Assembly (NCBI RefSeq): GCF_009362735.1
Contig: NZ_WHNP01000007.1
Coordinates: forward strand, 1 to 64,000
Reading direction: 5' to 3'
Source of the DNA: Paraburkholderia franconis
Lineage (GTDB): Bacteria; Pseudomonadota; Gammaproteobacteria; Burkholderiales; Burkholderiaceae
DNA length: 64,000 bases
Shown one piece after another: positions 25,550 to 35,057 of the stretch. The position numbers were made by a program, and so were the translations under genes. Numbering within the stretch: the stretch's first letter is position 1; each line of letters opens with the position of its first letter. Under the pieces are notes generated by a model. It saw nothing but the letters and a program-made list of their open reading frames with translations. It was not told the DNA's origin and ran no database searches.

Positions 25550-26740
25550 TCAACCCAGGGAAAATGCCAGGCGCCCTGCGACAGCCGGTCGCGCAACACC
25601 CGTCAGCAGTAGTTCCAGAAGATCGCGCACGCTGCGAATTGCATTGCCGAATGGCAGTGCTTCACGTCCACGGAAGAACAGGCCGTTGGCTACATCGCCG
25701 CGCAGTGCAGCAGCCAGCCGCGTATCGATGCAGAAGTGGCCGAACTTTTCGATACCGTCGCGCAAACCACATGCACTCAGACACTCGAGTGCAGTCGGAC
25801 ACGCACGCTTGAGTGCACCGATCTTCGTGCGAATGCGCGTCTCGTTGCGCAGATAGCGATCGAGCCACGGCGTCTTCACGGCGCGTGCCGGGAGGCCCGT
25901 CACGCTGACGAATTCCACGATGTCATCGGGCTTCGCATCGGCCAGCACGCGCTTGAAATTCGGATGGGCATCGCCCTCCTCGGTGACGGCGAATGGCGTG
26001 CCGATCTGCACGCCGTTTGCGCCTGCTTCCAGACAGGTGCGCACAGCCGCATGGCTGTTGATGCCTCCTGCAACGATCACAGGCACTTCAGTTCGGCTGA
26101 TCTGCAACGAAGTGAACAGTTCGTCGATCTCCTGCAGCACCCGCGCGAATTCGAAGCGCGCATCGTGCATGTCGTCGAGATTCGTCACGCCGAGATGGCC
26201 ACCCGCGTGAGCGGGATGCTCGATCACGATCGCATCGGGCAAACGGCCTTTCTTGATCCACTTCTTCAACACGACGCCGACGCCGCGGCTATCGGACAGG
26301 ATCGGGATCAATGCAATATTGTGCCCCTGCGTCATATCCGGCAGATCGAGCGGCAGACCGGCACCCATGACGATTGCATCGGCGCCCTGTTCGCAGGCGA
26401 TTCGCACGTAGTCCGCGTGCGCGTTGACCGCCTTCATCACGTTGACGGCGATCATTCCGCGCCCTTCGCTCAGCGTGCGCGCGGCTTCAATTTCGCGCGC
26501 GAGCGCGGTGCGATTCGCGTCTTCCAGCGTTGCGCGATCGGATGTCGCGCGACAGCGTTCGAGCAGATCGGGATGATGGTGGCGCAGGTCGATACTCGCG
26601 ATCGTGCCGAGCGCACCTTCGCGCGCAACGCTGCCCGCAAGGCGGTGCGCAGACACGCCGACGCCCATGCCGCCCTGCACGACGGGCAACAGCGACCGCC
26701 CGCGAATCACAAGCGGTGCAAACGGATGAGAGGGGAACAT
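25550..26740 (-). CDS. Nitronate monooxygenase-like FMN protein
   Basis: 396 residues from ATG 26740, which has GAGG nearby; an upstream in-frame ATG at 26791 is rejected. The TIM-barrel pattern of the NPD/2-nitropropane dioxygenase family is clear: VVQGGMGVGVS near the start, GADAIVMGAGLPLDLP, EHPAHAGGHLG with the catalytic-region histidine, and phosphate-binding VIVAGGINSHAAV and GANGVQIGTPFAVTEE. It probably oxidises nitronates with FMN and oxygen; some family members have other activities. It stands 195 bases downstream of the aldehyde dehydrogenase on the same strand and may share its transcript. Confidence 0.85.
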   Translation of the reverse strand: MFPSHPFAPLVIRGRSLLPVVQGGMGVGVSAHRLAGSVAREGALGTIASIDLRHHHPDLLERCRATSDRATLEDANRTALAREIEAARTLSEGRGMIAVNVMKAVNAHADYVRIACEQGADAIVMGAGLPLDLPDMTQGHNIALIPILSDSRGVGVVLKKWIKKGRLPDAIVIEHPAHAGGHLGVTNLDDMHDARFEFARVLQEIDELFTSLQISRTEVPVIVAGGINSHAAVRTCLEAGANGVQIGTPFAVTEEGDAHPNFKRVLADAKPDDIVEFVSVTGLPARAVKTPWLDRYLRNETRIRTKIGALKRACPTALECLSACGLRDGIEKFGHFCIDTRLAAALRGDVANGLFFRGREALPFGNAIRSVRDLLELLLTGVARPAVAGRLAFSLG

Positions 26741-26935
26741 GAGAGGCCTCCGTCGTCGATGGGATTCGACGCAAAGGCTCGATGGTCGCAACTGGCGAAT
26801 GCAGTATGTTGAGTGAAGTCAAACAAAAGTGCGTGCCCTTCGAGGACGCGCACTTTGGTTGCGCTTCGTCATCTGTCGTGCACGCGGTAGCAAGATAAAT
26901 CGCAGTGCATCGCGCTCATGCAGATGGGTGCACGT

Positions 26936-28372
26936 CTACGCAGGCTTGTTGACCTTTAACTGCATCGACTTGTACTCGAGATACTCTTCGAGTCCGTACG
27001 TGCCGTTCTCGCGACCGTGCCCGGACTGCTTGAAGCCGCCGAACGGAGCGGCCATGTTCCATGCGCCGCCGTTGATGTCGACCTGCCCCGTGCGGATACG
27101 CCGCGCGACGCCAATCGCGCGCTCGTCGCTGCCGGCCCATACCGCACCAGCAAGACCGTATAGCGAGTCGTTGGCGATGCGCACGGCTTCCTCTTCGTCC
27201 TTGTATGTGAGGATCGTCAGCACGGGCCCGAAGATTTCCTCCTGCGCGATCGTCGCTTTCGGATGGACACGGCCGAACACCGTCGCCTTCACGAAGAAGC
27301 CTTTGGACACACCGTCCGGCATGCCTGGACCACCCGTCACGAGATCTGCGCCTTCCTCGATGCCGCGCGCAATATAGTGCTGCACTCGCGCTTGCTGTGC
27401 AGCCGAAGCGAGCGGACCAAGACGCGTCGTCTCGGCACGCGGATCGCCTGCCACGAAGACTTCGGCCGCCTTCTTCGCAAGATCGCGCACTTCGTCATAG
27501 CGCGATTCCGGTACGATCATGCGTGTATGCGCGGAACAGGTTTGCCCTGAGTTCAGGAAGCATGCGTTCACCGTGCCCTTGATCGCCGCCGCAAAATCCG
27601 CATCGTCGAGTATCACCGACGCCGACTTGCCGCCCAGTTCCAGCGCGACACGCTTCACCGATGCCGCCGCCAGTTCCGATACACGCTTGCCCGCGCGCGT
27701 GGAACCTGTGAACGACACCATGTCGACAGACGGATGGCTGGCAAGCACTTCGCCGACCACCGGTCCATACCCACAGACGAGGTTGAATACGCCGGCGGGT
27801 AGCCCCGCATCATGAATTGCTTCGGCCAGCACGAACGCGTTGAGCGGCGCGACTTCCGACGGCTTGAGCACGATAGTGCAGCCCGCGGCAAGCGCCGCTG
27901 CAACCTTCAGCGTGATCTGGTTAAGCGGATAGTTCCACGGCGTAATCGCGGCCACGACACCGACCGGTTCTCGCACGACGAGCGAGTTGCCGACCTGCTC
28001 TTCGAAGTGGAATTCACCTGCGAGCTTCGCGTAGGCATTCCAGTTGTACACGGGACCACCGACCTGAATTGCACGCGCAAGCTTGATCGGCATGCCGACT
28101 TCGCCGCAAATGTAGCCGGCGAGTTCATCGGTGCGCGCCTTGAGGTTGTAGGCAATCTTTTGCAGGTACTTGGCGCGCTCCTTGGGTGGCGTCGCCGCCC
28201 AACTGTCGAATGCGGCACGCGCAGCATTGATCGCCTCTTCGGCATCCGCTTCGTTGCCTTCGGGGATGCGGCCCATGATTTCTTCGGTGCCTGAGTCGAT
28301 CACGTCGATCGTGCCGGTGCCACATGGTTTGATCCATTTGCCGTCGATGTAGAAGTGCTCGAAGGTCTTCAT
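26936..28372 (-). CDS. NAD(P)-dependent aldehyde dehydrogenase
   Basis: 478 residues, the standard length for the family. Visible are the cofactor motif FTGSTRAGK (about 221-229), general base Glu in LELGGKS (E245) and the catalytic cysteine in NSGQTCSA (C279), with ITPWNYP at about 143. It oxidises an aldehyde to the acid in the cytoplasm. The substrate cannot be told from sequence. The gene has no pathway neighbours apart from the nitronate monooxygenase-like gene downstream. Confidence 0.92.
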   Translation of the reverse strand: MKTFEHFYIDGKWIKPCGTGTIDVIDSGTEEIMGRIPEGNEADAEEAINAARAAFDSWAATPPKERAKYLQKIAYNLKARTDELAGYICGEVGMPIKLARAIQVGGPVYNWNAYAKLAGEFHFEEQVGNSLVVREPVGVVAAITPWNYPLNQITLKVAAALAAGCTIVLKPSEVAPLNAFVLAEAIHDAGLPAGVFNLVCGYGPVVGEVLASHPSVDMVSFTGSTRAGKRVSELAAASVKRVALELGGKSASVILDDADFAAAIKGTVNACFLNSGQTCSAHTRMIVPESRYDEVRDLAKKAAEVFVAGDPRAETTRLGPLASAAQQARVQHYIARGIEEGADLVTGGPGMPDGVSKGFFVKATVFGRVHPKATIAQEEIFGPVLTILTYKDEEEAVRIANDSLYGLAGAVWAGSDERAIGVARRIRTGQVDINGGAWNMAAPFGGFKQSGHGRENGTYGLEEYLEYKSMQLKVNKPA

Positions 28373-28483
28373 GTCTTCTGTCCTGTCGCACGGATAGTCT
28401 ATTTATTCTACTCGCCGACTTAGGACGTAATCGGACACACGCGAGACTAATCGCTCGAGCAACACCATAGCCCCGCCGCACCA

Positions 28484-28515
28484 AACAAAAAACCCGCTTC
28501 GTCTGAAGCGGGTTT
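28484..28515 (-). terminator. Terminator of ybiT
   Basis: AAAACCCGCTTC pairs with GAAGCGGGTTTT, with an A run on the left, so it stops minus-strand transcripts leaving ybiT. It may also work in the other direction. Confidence 0.85.
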
Positions 28516-28543
28516 TCGCTAGAAGCCAGGCAGTAATGCTTGC

Positions 28544-30136
28544 TTACTGCACGCCCTGGCTCGCCAGGAAGTCTTCGTAATTGCCGCCGAAATCGTTCAG
28601 CGTACCGTCCGTCTTCACTTCGATGATGCGGTCGGCGAGACCGCTCACGAATTCACGGTCGTGCGAAACGAAAATCAGCGTGCCATCGTACTTTTCCAGT
28701 GCAATCTGCAGTGACTCGATCGATTCCATGTCCATGTGGTTGGTCGGTTCGTCCATCAGCAGCACGTTGTGGCGGCCCAGCATCAGCTTGCCCCAGATCA
28801 TGCGACCCTTCTCGCCACCCGACAGCACCTTCACCGACTTCTTGATGTCGTCTGCATTAAAGAGCAGGCGACCAAGCGTGCCGCGCACCATCTGCTCGTC
28901 GTCACCTTCCTTTCGGTAATGGTCGATCCAGTCCATCAGCGTGATGTCGTCCGGAAATTCTTCGTACGTGTCTTGCGGCATGTACCCGACGTTCGCGTTC
29001 TCGGCCCATTTGATCTTACCGTGGTCGACCGTGAGATTGCCATACAGCGAACGCAGCAGCGTCGTCTTGCCCGCGCCGTTTTCACCGATGATCGCAATAC
29101 GCTCACCCGGCTGCACGCTGAAGTTGAAGTTCTGGAAAATCGTGCGGTCGTACTTCTTTGTGACGTCTTCAGCGACCACTGCAATATTGTGCAGTTTCTT
29201 CTCGTACTCGAAGCGGATGAACGGGTTCTGACGCGACGACGGCTTGAATTCCTCGATCTTGATCTTGTCGATCATCTTCAGACGGCTGGTTGCCTGACGC
29301 GCCTTCGACTTGTTGGCCGAGAAGCGGCGCACAAAGTCCTGCAGGTCGGCGACGCGCTCCTTCGCCTTCGCATTCGCGGCCTGCTGGCGCTCGCGCGCCT
29401 GCGTGCTCGCGAGCATGTAGTCGTCGTAGTTGCCCGGGTAGACCTTCAGCGTGCCGTAGTCCATGTCCGCCATATGCGTGCAAACCTGGTTCAGGAAGTG
29501 ACGGTCGTGCGAGATGATGATCATCGTCGAGTCGTACTCGTTCAGCACGTCCTCGAGCCAGCGGATCGAGTTGATGTCCAGGTTGTTGGTCGGCTCGTCC
29601 AGCAGTAGCACGTCGGGCTTCGAGAACAGCGCCTGCGCCAGCAGCACGCGCAGTTTCCAGCCCGGCGCGACATTGCTCATCGGACCATTGTGCAGGTCGA
29701 TCGCGATGCCAATGCCGAGCAGCAGTTCACCCGCGCGCGCTTCCGCCGTGTAGCCGTCGTACTCGGCAAACTTCGCTTCCAGTTCCGCCGCGTGCATGTA
29801 GTCGTCGTCGGTAGCTTCCGGGTTCGCGTAAATCGCATCGCGCTCGGTCATCGCCGCCCACATTTCCGCGTGGCCCATCATCACGACGTCGAGCACGCGC
29901 ACGTCTTCATACGCGAACTGGTCCTGGCGCAGCTTGCCGAGACGAACGTTCGGCTCGAGCATCACGTTGCCGGAGCTCGACTCCAGGTCGCCGCCCAGAA
30001 TTTTCATGAACGTCGACTTGCCGCAACCGTTCGCACCGATCAGGCCGTAGCGGTTGCCTTCGCCGAATTTGACCGAGATGTTCTCGAACAGGGGTTTCGG
30101 CCCGAATTGCATGGTGATGTTGGCAGTAGACAGCAC
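28544..30136 (-). CDS. ybiT: ABC-F translation factor, YbiT type
   Basis: 530 residues, the same length as Escherichia coli YbiT, and beginning like it ([20 protein letters not shown]). Two ABC domains are present: first Walker [10 protein letters not shown] (34-42), second GENGAGKTT, signature LSGGEKGRM in the second half, Walker [12 protein letters not shown] and [11 protein letters not shown]. Between them lies the ABC-F linker rich in K, R and Q. There is no membrane part. ABC-F proteins bind the ribosomal E site and help stalled ribosomes. Monocistronic, with a strong terminator. Confidence 0.92.
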   Translation of the reverse strand: MLSTANITMQFGPKPLFENISVKFGEGNRYGLIGANGCGKSTFMKILGGDLESSSGNVMLEPNVRLGKLRQDQFAYEDVRVLDVVMMGHAEMWAAMTERDAIYANPEATDDDYMHAAELEAKFAEYDGYTAEARAGELLLGIGIAIDLHNGPMSNVAPGWKLRVLLAQALFSKPDVLLLDEPTNNLDINSIRWLEDVLNEYDSTMIIISHDRHFLNQVCTHMADMDYGTLKVYPGNYDDYMLASTQARERQQAANAKAKERVADLQDFVRRFSANKSKARQATSRLKMIDKIKIEEFKPSSRQNPFIRFEYEKKLHNIAVVAEDVTKKYDRTIFQNFNFSVQPGERIAIIGENGAGKTTLLRSLYGNLTVDHGKIKWAENANVGYMPQDTYEEFPDDITLMDWIDHYRKEGDDEQMVRGTLGRLLFNADDIKKSVKVLSGGEKGRMIWGKLMLGRHNVLLMDEPTNHMDMESIESLQIALEKYDGTLIFVSHDREFVSGLADRIIEVKTDGTLNDFGGNYEDFLASQGVQ

Positions 30137-30231
30137 GGCGCGTCCCTTTGAATGTAGATCGGCGAAAAACCAAATATCTTAGCAGGTTATCGCATCTCGC
30201 GCGCCGCGCCCCGGGCCGCCGCGATACCCCG

Positions 30232-31125
30232 CTACGCTTTTTTACGCGGCGTGTGCAACACGTCGATGAAACCGGAAAGATCGGCATCCGCCAGCCCCAT
30301 GACTGCACCCAGGCGTAGTAGCTGCTGCACTGTGCCTGAAACCGGCATTGGAGTGCCTGTTTCGTACGCAGCGGCTGCAATCGTATCGACGTCCTTCTGG
30401 AACGTGCTCAGCGCGCCGATGGGCGGCTGGCCCGCTTGCGTCATGCGCGGCACGAAGGTCTGCAGCAGCACCGAATCCGCCCAGCCGCCGGCGAGCGCTT
30501 GCGTCAGGCGCGCGGCGTCGATGCCGCTGCGTTGCGCAAGGCTGACGGCCTCGGCGATCGCCGCCACCGTCGATGTGACGATCGCCTGATTGCAGAGCTT
30601 CGTCGTCTGTCCCGCGCCCGCCGCGCCCATATGCGTGACGCGCGCCGCGTAGGCCCCGATGACGGGCGTCACTGCCTCGACATCGGCGGCGTCTCCGCCC
30701 GCCATCACGGCGAGCGTGCCCGCGATTGCGCCTGCAACGCCGCCCGACACGGGCGCGTCGATCCAGCCGATATCCGCTTCGGCGGCCCGCTTTGCGAAGA
30801 CGCGTGTAGCCGATGGCGGAATGCTGCCGTGATCGACGATCCAGCGAACAGGACTCGCTCCGTTCGACTGGTTGACACCCTGCACGACCCCGTTCGTGCC
30901 GAACACGACTTCCTCGACGGCCGCCGCATCCAGCACGCACAGGAAAATGGCTTCAGCCCGACTGGCCAGTTCCGCAGGCGTCGACGCGACGGTCGCGCCG
31001 TCAGCCACCAGCGCGTCCGCCTTGGCGCGCGTGCGGTTCCACACCTGTACTGCATGTCCTGCACTCAGCAGATGCCGGATCATCGGCGCACCCATCAGCC
31101 CCGGTCCGCAAAAACCGATCTCCAC
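30232..31125 (-). CDS. 3-hydroxyisobutyrate dehydrogenase-family oxidoreductase
   Basis: 297 residues from GTG 31125, chosen because GAGGAGA lies six bases upstream and the protein then begins with the Rossmann strand VEIGFCGPGLMGAPM; an ATG nine codons upstream would start inside the ribosome-binding site. Substrate-binding DAPVSGGVAGA (about 118-128) and the catalytic lysine region GAGQTTKLCNQ are typical. The first glycine motif is GPGLMG rather than the usual GLGxMG. It reduces or oxidises a beta-hydroxyacid with NAD(P). The substrate is unknown; tartronate semialdehyde reductase belongs to the same family, which would fit glyoxylate disposal from the nearby purine genes, but that is speculative. 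Confidence 0.85.
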   Translation of the reverse strand: MEIGFCGPGLMGAPMIRHLLSAGHAVQVWNRTRAKADALVADGATVASTPAELASRAEAIFLCVLDAAAVEEVVFGTNGVVQGVNQSNGASPVRWIVDHGSIPPSATRVFAKRAAEADIGWIDAPVSGGVAGAIAGTLAVMAGGDAADVEAVTPVIGAYAARVTHMGAAGAGQTTKLCNQAIVTSTVAAIAEAVSLAQRSGIDAARLTQALAGGWADSVLLQTFVPRMTQAGQPPIGALSTFQKDVDTIAAAAYETGTPMPVSGTVQQLLRLGAVMGLADADLSGFIDVLHTPRKKA

Positions 31126-31312
31126 TTGTTTCTCCTCTATTCGGCGCATCAAACGCACCGGATTGCAGCCACCGTTGTGCGGCACATGAATCGTCAATGA
31201 TACCGGTGGCATCGCAATGCATCATGCCGGGCACGCGACGTGCGACGTGAATTCTGGTTCGTTCACACGACAGGCATTGCCTATACTTTTTTCGACCACC
31301 AGGAGGTGAATC

Positions 31313-31522
31313 ATGAGCGACCACGTGTACAAGCAGATTGAGCTAACCGGTTCGTCGACGAAGTCCAGTGACGACGCCATCCGTTGCGCGATCGAAAAGG
31401 CCGGCGAAACACTGCGCAATCTGCACTGGTTCGAAGTCATCGAAACGCGCGGCCAGATCGAAGACAACAAGGTTTCGCACTGGCAGGTGACGCTCAAAGT
31501 CGGCTTGCGCATCGAGGATTGA
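31313..31522 (+). CDS. Dodecin, flavin-storage protein
   Basis: 69 residues with a perfect AGGAGGTGA ribosome-binding site. The sequence matches dodecins: [27 protein letters not shown], the flavin-stacking tryptophan in LRNLHWFEV and glutamine in HWQVTLKVG. Dodecins assemble into hollow dodecamers that bind riboflavin or FMN in stacked pairs and buffer free flavin. The strong ribosome-binding site suggests high expression. It stands alone and ends in a strong terminator. Confidence 0.95.
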   Translation: MSDHVYKQIELTGSSTKSSDDAIRCAIEKAGETLRNLHWFEVIETRGQIEDNKVSHWQVTLKVGLRIED

Positions 31523-31585
31523 TGCCGGCGTCCGCCGGCATGCATGCGGCCGTGAAAGCGCGGTCGCTCGATTCGCGTACCTCAT

Positions 31586-31626
31586 GAAAAAAGCTGCACA
31601 GGGCCCAGAGCCCTATGCAGCTTTTA
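31586..31626. terminator. Bidirectional terminator, dodecin and BMP operon
   Basis: AAAAGCTGCA, then an inner GGGC/GCCC stem, then TGCAGCTTTT: a long nested hairpin flanked by A and T runs between convergent genes. Confidence 0.8.
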
Positions 31627-31700
31627 GAGTCGCACGCGCCGCGCAGTCCGAGTGCCTGTCGATTCACGCGCCGCGTCAGATCCGGCATGCCGCGCGCGAT

Positions 31701-31752
31701 TCACATCGTCCACGTCACATCGTCACGTCACATCGGCACGTCAGCTCGGGAC
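31701..31752. repeat. Four degenerate 13-bp tandem units
   Basis: Units read TCACATCGTCCAC, GTCACATCGTCAC, GTCACATCGGCAC and GTCAGCTCGGGAC, ending two bases before the stop codon of the binding-protein gene. They fall in its 3' untranslated region. Function unknown. Confidence 0.7.
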
Positions 31753-31753
31753 A

Positions 31754-32848
31754 TCACTTCGGCAACGAGCCGTCCACGCCCTCGACGTACCAGTTCAGGC
31801 GCTGCAGTTCCGGATCGGTCAGAGTCTTGCCAGCCGGCACCTTCACGGCGCCCGTCTGGTCCTTGATGGGACCCGTGAAGACGTCCCACTTGCCGCCTGC
31901 CAGTTGCGTGCGCTTCGCTTCGACCTCCTTCTGCGCATTGGCCGGGATCGCCGACGTATTCAGGTCTTCGAGATTGACAGCCTTCTGCGGAATGCCCCAC
32001 CACACCGGGTCGTTCTTCCACTTGCCGTCCAGCACCTGCTGGATGGCGGCCGAATAATACACGCCCCAGTGCGCGACCACCGAGCCGAGATGCGCGTCGG
32101 GACCGAACTTCTTCATGTCAGAATCCCAGCCGAATGCATGCACATGCTTTTCGGAAGCCGTTGCGAGCGTCGCGCTGGAGTCGGTGTTCTGCAGCAGCAC
32201 GTCGGCGCCCTGGCCGATCAGCGTTTCAGCCGCCTGCTTTTCCTTGCCCGGATCGAACCAGCTGTTGATCCAGATGACCTTCGTGTGCACCTTCGGATTC
32301 ACCGAGCGCGCGCCAAGCGTGTATGCATTGATGTTGCGCACGACTTCCGGAATCGGCACCGACGCGACGAAGCCAAGTGTATTCGTCTTCGTCACGTAGC
32401 CCGCAGCGACGCCTGCGAGATATGCACCCTGATACATGCGCACGTCATACGTGCCGAAGTTCGCTGCCTTCTTGTAGCCGGTTGCATGCAGGAAAACGGT
32501 GTCCGGGAAGTCCTTCGCCACCTTCAGCTCGAAATCCTGGTAGCCGAAGCTCGAACCGAAGATGATCTTGTTGCCCTTGTTCGCCAGATCGCGGAACACG
32601 CGCTCCGAGTCCGCGGATTCCGGCACGTTCTCGATGCGCGTGATCTTGATCTTGTTGCCGAACTTCGCTTCGGCCTCCTTCGAGCCCTGGTCGTGCGCAA
32701 ACGTCCAGCCCGCGTCGCCCGGATTGCCGAGGTACACGAATGCGACGCCGGGCACATCGGCGGCCTGCGCCGTCTGCGTCAGTGCGCCGCCGGCAGCCAG
32801 CGACGCAGCCGCCAGCGCAAGTGCGCTCAGCATGGTTCTTTTTTTCAT
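31754..32848 (-). CDS. BMP-family substrate-binding protein, probable purine or nucleoside
   Basis: 364 residues from ATG 32848, the start of a clear signal peptide (MKKRTMLSALALAAASLAAGG, cleavage after AQA). The mature protein has the Bmp/PnrA pattern: VAFVYLGNPGDAGWTFAH near the start, then GYVTKTNTLGFVASVPIPEV and AFGWDSDM. In this family such proteins bind nucleosides or purine bases. It is the last gene of a four-gene import operon next to purine-degradation genes, supporting a purine-type ligand. The lack of an LxxC lipobox suggests a soluble periplasmic form. Confidence 0.88.
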   Translation of the reverse strand: MKKRTMLSALALAAASLAAGGALTQTAQAADVPGVAFVYLGNPGDAGWTFAHDQGSKEAEAKFGNKIKITRIENVPESADSERVFRDLANKGNKIIFGSSFGYQDFELKVAKDFPDTVFLHATGYKKAANFGTYDVRMYQGAYLAGVAAGYVTKTNTLGFVASVPIPEVVRNINAYTLGARSVNPKVHTKVIWINSWFDPGKEKQAAETLIGQGADVLLQNTDSSATLATASEKHVHAFGWDSDMKKFGPDAHLGSVVAHWGVYYSAAIQQVLDGKWKNDPVWWGIPQKAVNLEDLNTSAIPANAQKEVEAKRTQLAGGKWDVFTGPIKDQTGAVKVPAGKTLTDPELQRLNWYVEGVDGSLPK

Positions 32849-32921
32849 GTTTTCTCCTGTCGTTGGGTTTTGATTGATGAACCGGGACGCATGAGCCCCG
32901 CGTATGGATTCGTTCACGCGC

Positions 32922-33851
32922 TCAGCCCGCCGCGAAGAATGGCTTGCCGAGAGACGCAGGCGCATTCAGGCGGATCGTGTTCGGATTGCGCGAAATCAGC
33001 ACGAGTACGACGACGGTCGCAAGGTAAGGCAGCATCGCAAGAAACTGTGTCGGCACTGGAACGCCGATCGCCTGTGCATAAAACTGCAGGCCCGTCACCG
33101 CACCGAACAATAATGCACCGATCAACAGCCGTCCCGGACGCCACGTCGCGAACACGACGAGTGCCAGCGCGATCCAGCCGCGACCTGAAGTCAACTGCTC
33201 CTGCCACAGGTGCAGATTAACGATCGAGTAGTAGCCGCCTGCGAGCCCCGCCATCGCTCCGCCAAAGAGCGTCGCGCCATAGCGCACGCCGATCACGGGA
33301 AAACCGACTGAATGTGCGACCTGCGGCGACTCGCCCACCGAGCGCAGCACGAGCCCGGCGCGCGTGCGGTACAGGAACCAGCCGACGACGGCGAACATGA
33401 CGAACGCGAGATAGTCGAGTGGCGTAAGGCTGAACAATGCCGGGCCGAGCACGGGAATCTTCGAGAGGCCGGGAATGACCCATGTGCCGATCGACTCACG
33501 CACGGCCGCCGACGTGTACGGCTTGCCGACATACGCCGAAAGGCCGATGCCGAAGATCGTCAGCGAGAGGCCCGTCGCGACCTGGTTCGCGAGCATCGAC
33601 AGCACGAGGAACGCGAACAGCAGCGACATCGCGATGCCTGCGCCGATCGCGGCGAGCACGCCGAGCCACGGGTTGCCCGTGATCGACGTCACCGCGTAGC
33701 CCGTCACGGCGCCCATCAGCATCATCCCTTCGACGCCAAGGTTGAGCACGCCCGACTTCTCGGTCACGAGTTCGCCGATGCCCGCGAACATCAGCGGTAT
33801 CGCCGCGACGACCGCGCTCGACGTCAGCGAGCTAGCTTGTTGAATATCCAT
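32922..33851 (-). CDS. BMP-type ABC transporter permease 2
   Basis: 309 residues, about eight hydrophobic segments, and the family-typical early sequence TEKSGVLNLGVEGMMLMGA (about residues 30-48), as in YufQ/NupQ-type permeases. It forms half of the inner-membrane channel for purine or nucleoside uptake. It follows permease 1 by 22 bases and precedes the binding-protein gene by 73. Substrate is inferred from context. Confidence 0.88.
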   Translation of the reverse strand: MDIQQASSLTSSAVVAAIPLMFAGIGELVTEKSGVLNLGVEGMMLMGAVTGYAVTSITGNPWLGVLAAIGAGIAMSLLFAFLVLSMLANQVATGLSLTIFGIGLSAYVGKPYTSAAVRESIGTWVIPGLSKIPVLGPALFSLTPLDYLAFVMFAVVGWFLYRTRAGLVLRSVGESPQVAHSVGFPVIGVRYGATLFGGAMAGLAGGYYSIVNLHLWQEQLTSGRGWIALALVVFATWRPGRLLIGALLFGAVTGLQFYAQAIGVPVPTQFLAMLPYLATVVVLVLISRNPNTIRLNAPASLGKPFFAAG

Positions 33852-33873
33852 GTTGATCCGGTTTCGAGCCTTG

Positions 33874-34974
33874 TTACGATGCCGCGATGCCGCGACGGCG
33901 CACGCGATAGTTGACGAACAGATCGGCGCCCAGCAGGCAGAACAGCAGCAGCCCCTGGAACACGCCGGACAACGCCTGCGGCAGCTGCATCGATGTCTGC
34001 ACGGCTTCGCCGCCGAGGTACAGCAGCGCCATCAGCAGACTCGCGAGCACGATGCCGACGGGATGCAGCCGCCCGACGAACACGACGATGATCGCGGTGA
34101 AGCCATAGCCCGGCGACCATGTCGCCTGCAACTGGCCGATGGGGCCGGCGATTTCACCCATGCCCGCGAGGCCCGCCAGCGCGCCGCTGATGAGCAGCGA
34201 CGTCCAGATCGTCTTCTTGTCCGAAAAGCCCGCGTAGCGCGCGGCGAGCGGCGCAAGACCGCCGACGTTCATCCGGAAGCCGGCGAAGCTCTTGCGCATG
34301 AAGAGCCACACGAGCGGGATCGCCACGATCGTCACGAAGATCGATGCGTTCAGCCGCGTGCCGCGCATGAATTTCCAGTGCCAGTCGCCGTAGAGCGTCG
34401 GGTACAGCGCGTCGCCCGTGAACATTTCGGAGAGCGGGAAGTTCATGCCTTGCGGATCACGCCACGGGCCGCTCACCAGATAGATCAGCAATTGCGTCGC
34501 GACGTAGGTGAGCATCAGGCTCGTGAGGATTTCGTTCGTGTTGAAGCGGCTCTTGAGCAGCGCAGGAATCGCCGCCCACGCCATGCCGCCGAGCATCCCG
34601 GCGATCATCATCGTCGGCAGGATCCACCAGCCCGTCGCCTGATCGAAGTAGATCGCGACGCCGCTCGCCGCGATGCCGCCCAGCACCATCTGCCCTTCCG
34701 CGCCGATGTTCCACACGTTCGCGCGATAGCCGATCGCAAGACCGAGGCCGATCAGGCACAACGGCGACGCCTTCAGCAGCAGTTCGGACCAGCCGTTGAC
34801 GCTCGAAAGCGGCTCGATGAAAAACGCGACCATCGCCTGCACGGGATCGCGGCCGACGAGGCTAAAGATCAGAAAGCCGATCACGAGCGTGAGAAGCGCA
34901 GCGATCAGCGGCACGGCAAGCTGCATCGTTCGCGAGGGCGTCGTGCGGGCTTCGAGTCGATACGGAAGAATCAT
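33874..34974 (-). CDS. BMP-type ABC transporter permease 1
   Basis: 366 residues from ATG 34974 (MILPYRLEAR); the open frame extends upstream into the ATPase gene in another frame and is ignored. The central motif GLGLAIGYRANVWNIGAEGQ is diagnostic for the BMP/YufP permease class. About nine hydrophobic segments are seen. It is the heterodimer partner of permease 2. The start lies 83 bases after the ATPase stop. Confidence 0.88.
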   Translation of the reverse strand: MILPYRLEARTTPSRTMQLAVPLIAALLTLVIGFLIFSLVGRDPVQAMVAFFIEPLSSVNGWSELLLKASPLCLIGLGLAIGYRANVWNIGAEGQMVLGGIAASGVAIYFDQATGWWILPTMMIAGMLGGMAWAAIPALLKSRFNTNEILTSLMLTYVATQLLIYLVSGPWRDPQGMNFPLSEMFTGDALYPTLYGDWHWKFMRGTRLNASIFVTIVAIPLVWLFMRKSFAGFRMNVGGLAPLAARYAGFSDKKTIWTSLLISGALAGLAGMGEIAGPIGQLQATWSPGYGFTAIIVVFVGRLHPVGIVLASLLMALLYLGGEAVQTSMQLPQALSGVFQGLLLFCLLGADLFVNYRVRRRGIAAS

Positions 34975-35057
34975 TGTGTGCCTGGTCGATGGGGTGTCTG
35001 CGGTTTGATCCGGGCTCGCGTGAGGCGCCTCGTGTCGTGCGCGTTGCGCGTGCGCCG

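Noticed and set aside
31126..31212. Upstream ATG starts for the 3-hydroxyisobutyrate dehydrogenase-like gene
   Set aside because: They place the start ahead of or inside the GAGGAG ribosome-binding site; the GTG at 31125 fits the Rossmann-fold start and family length.
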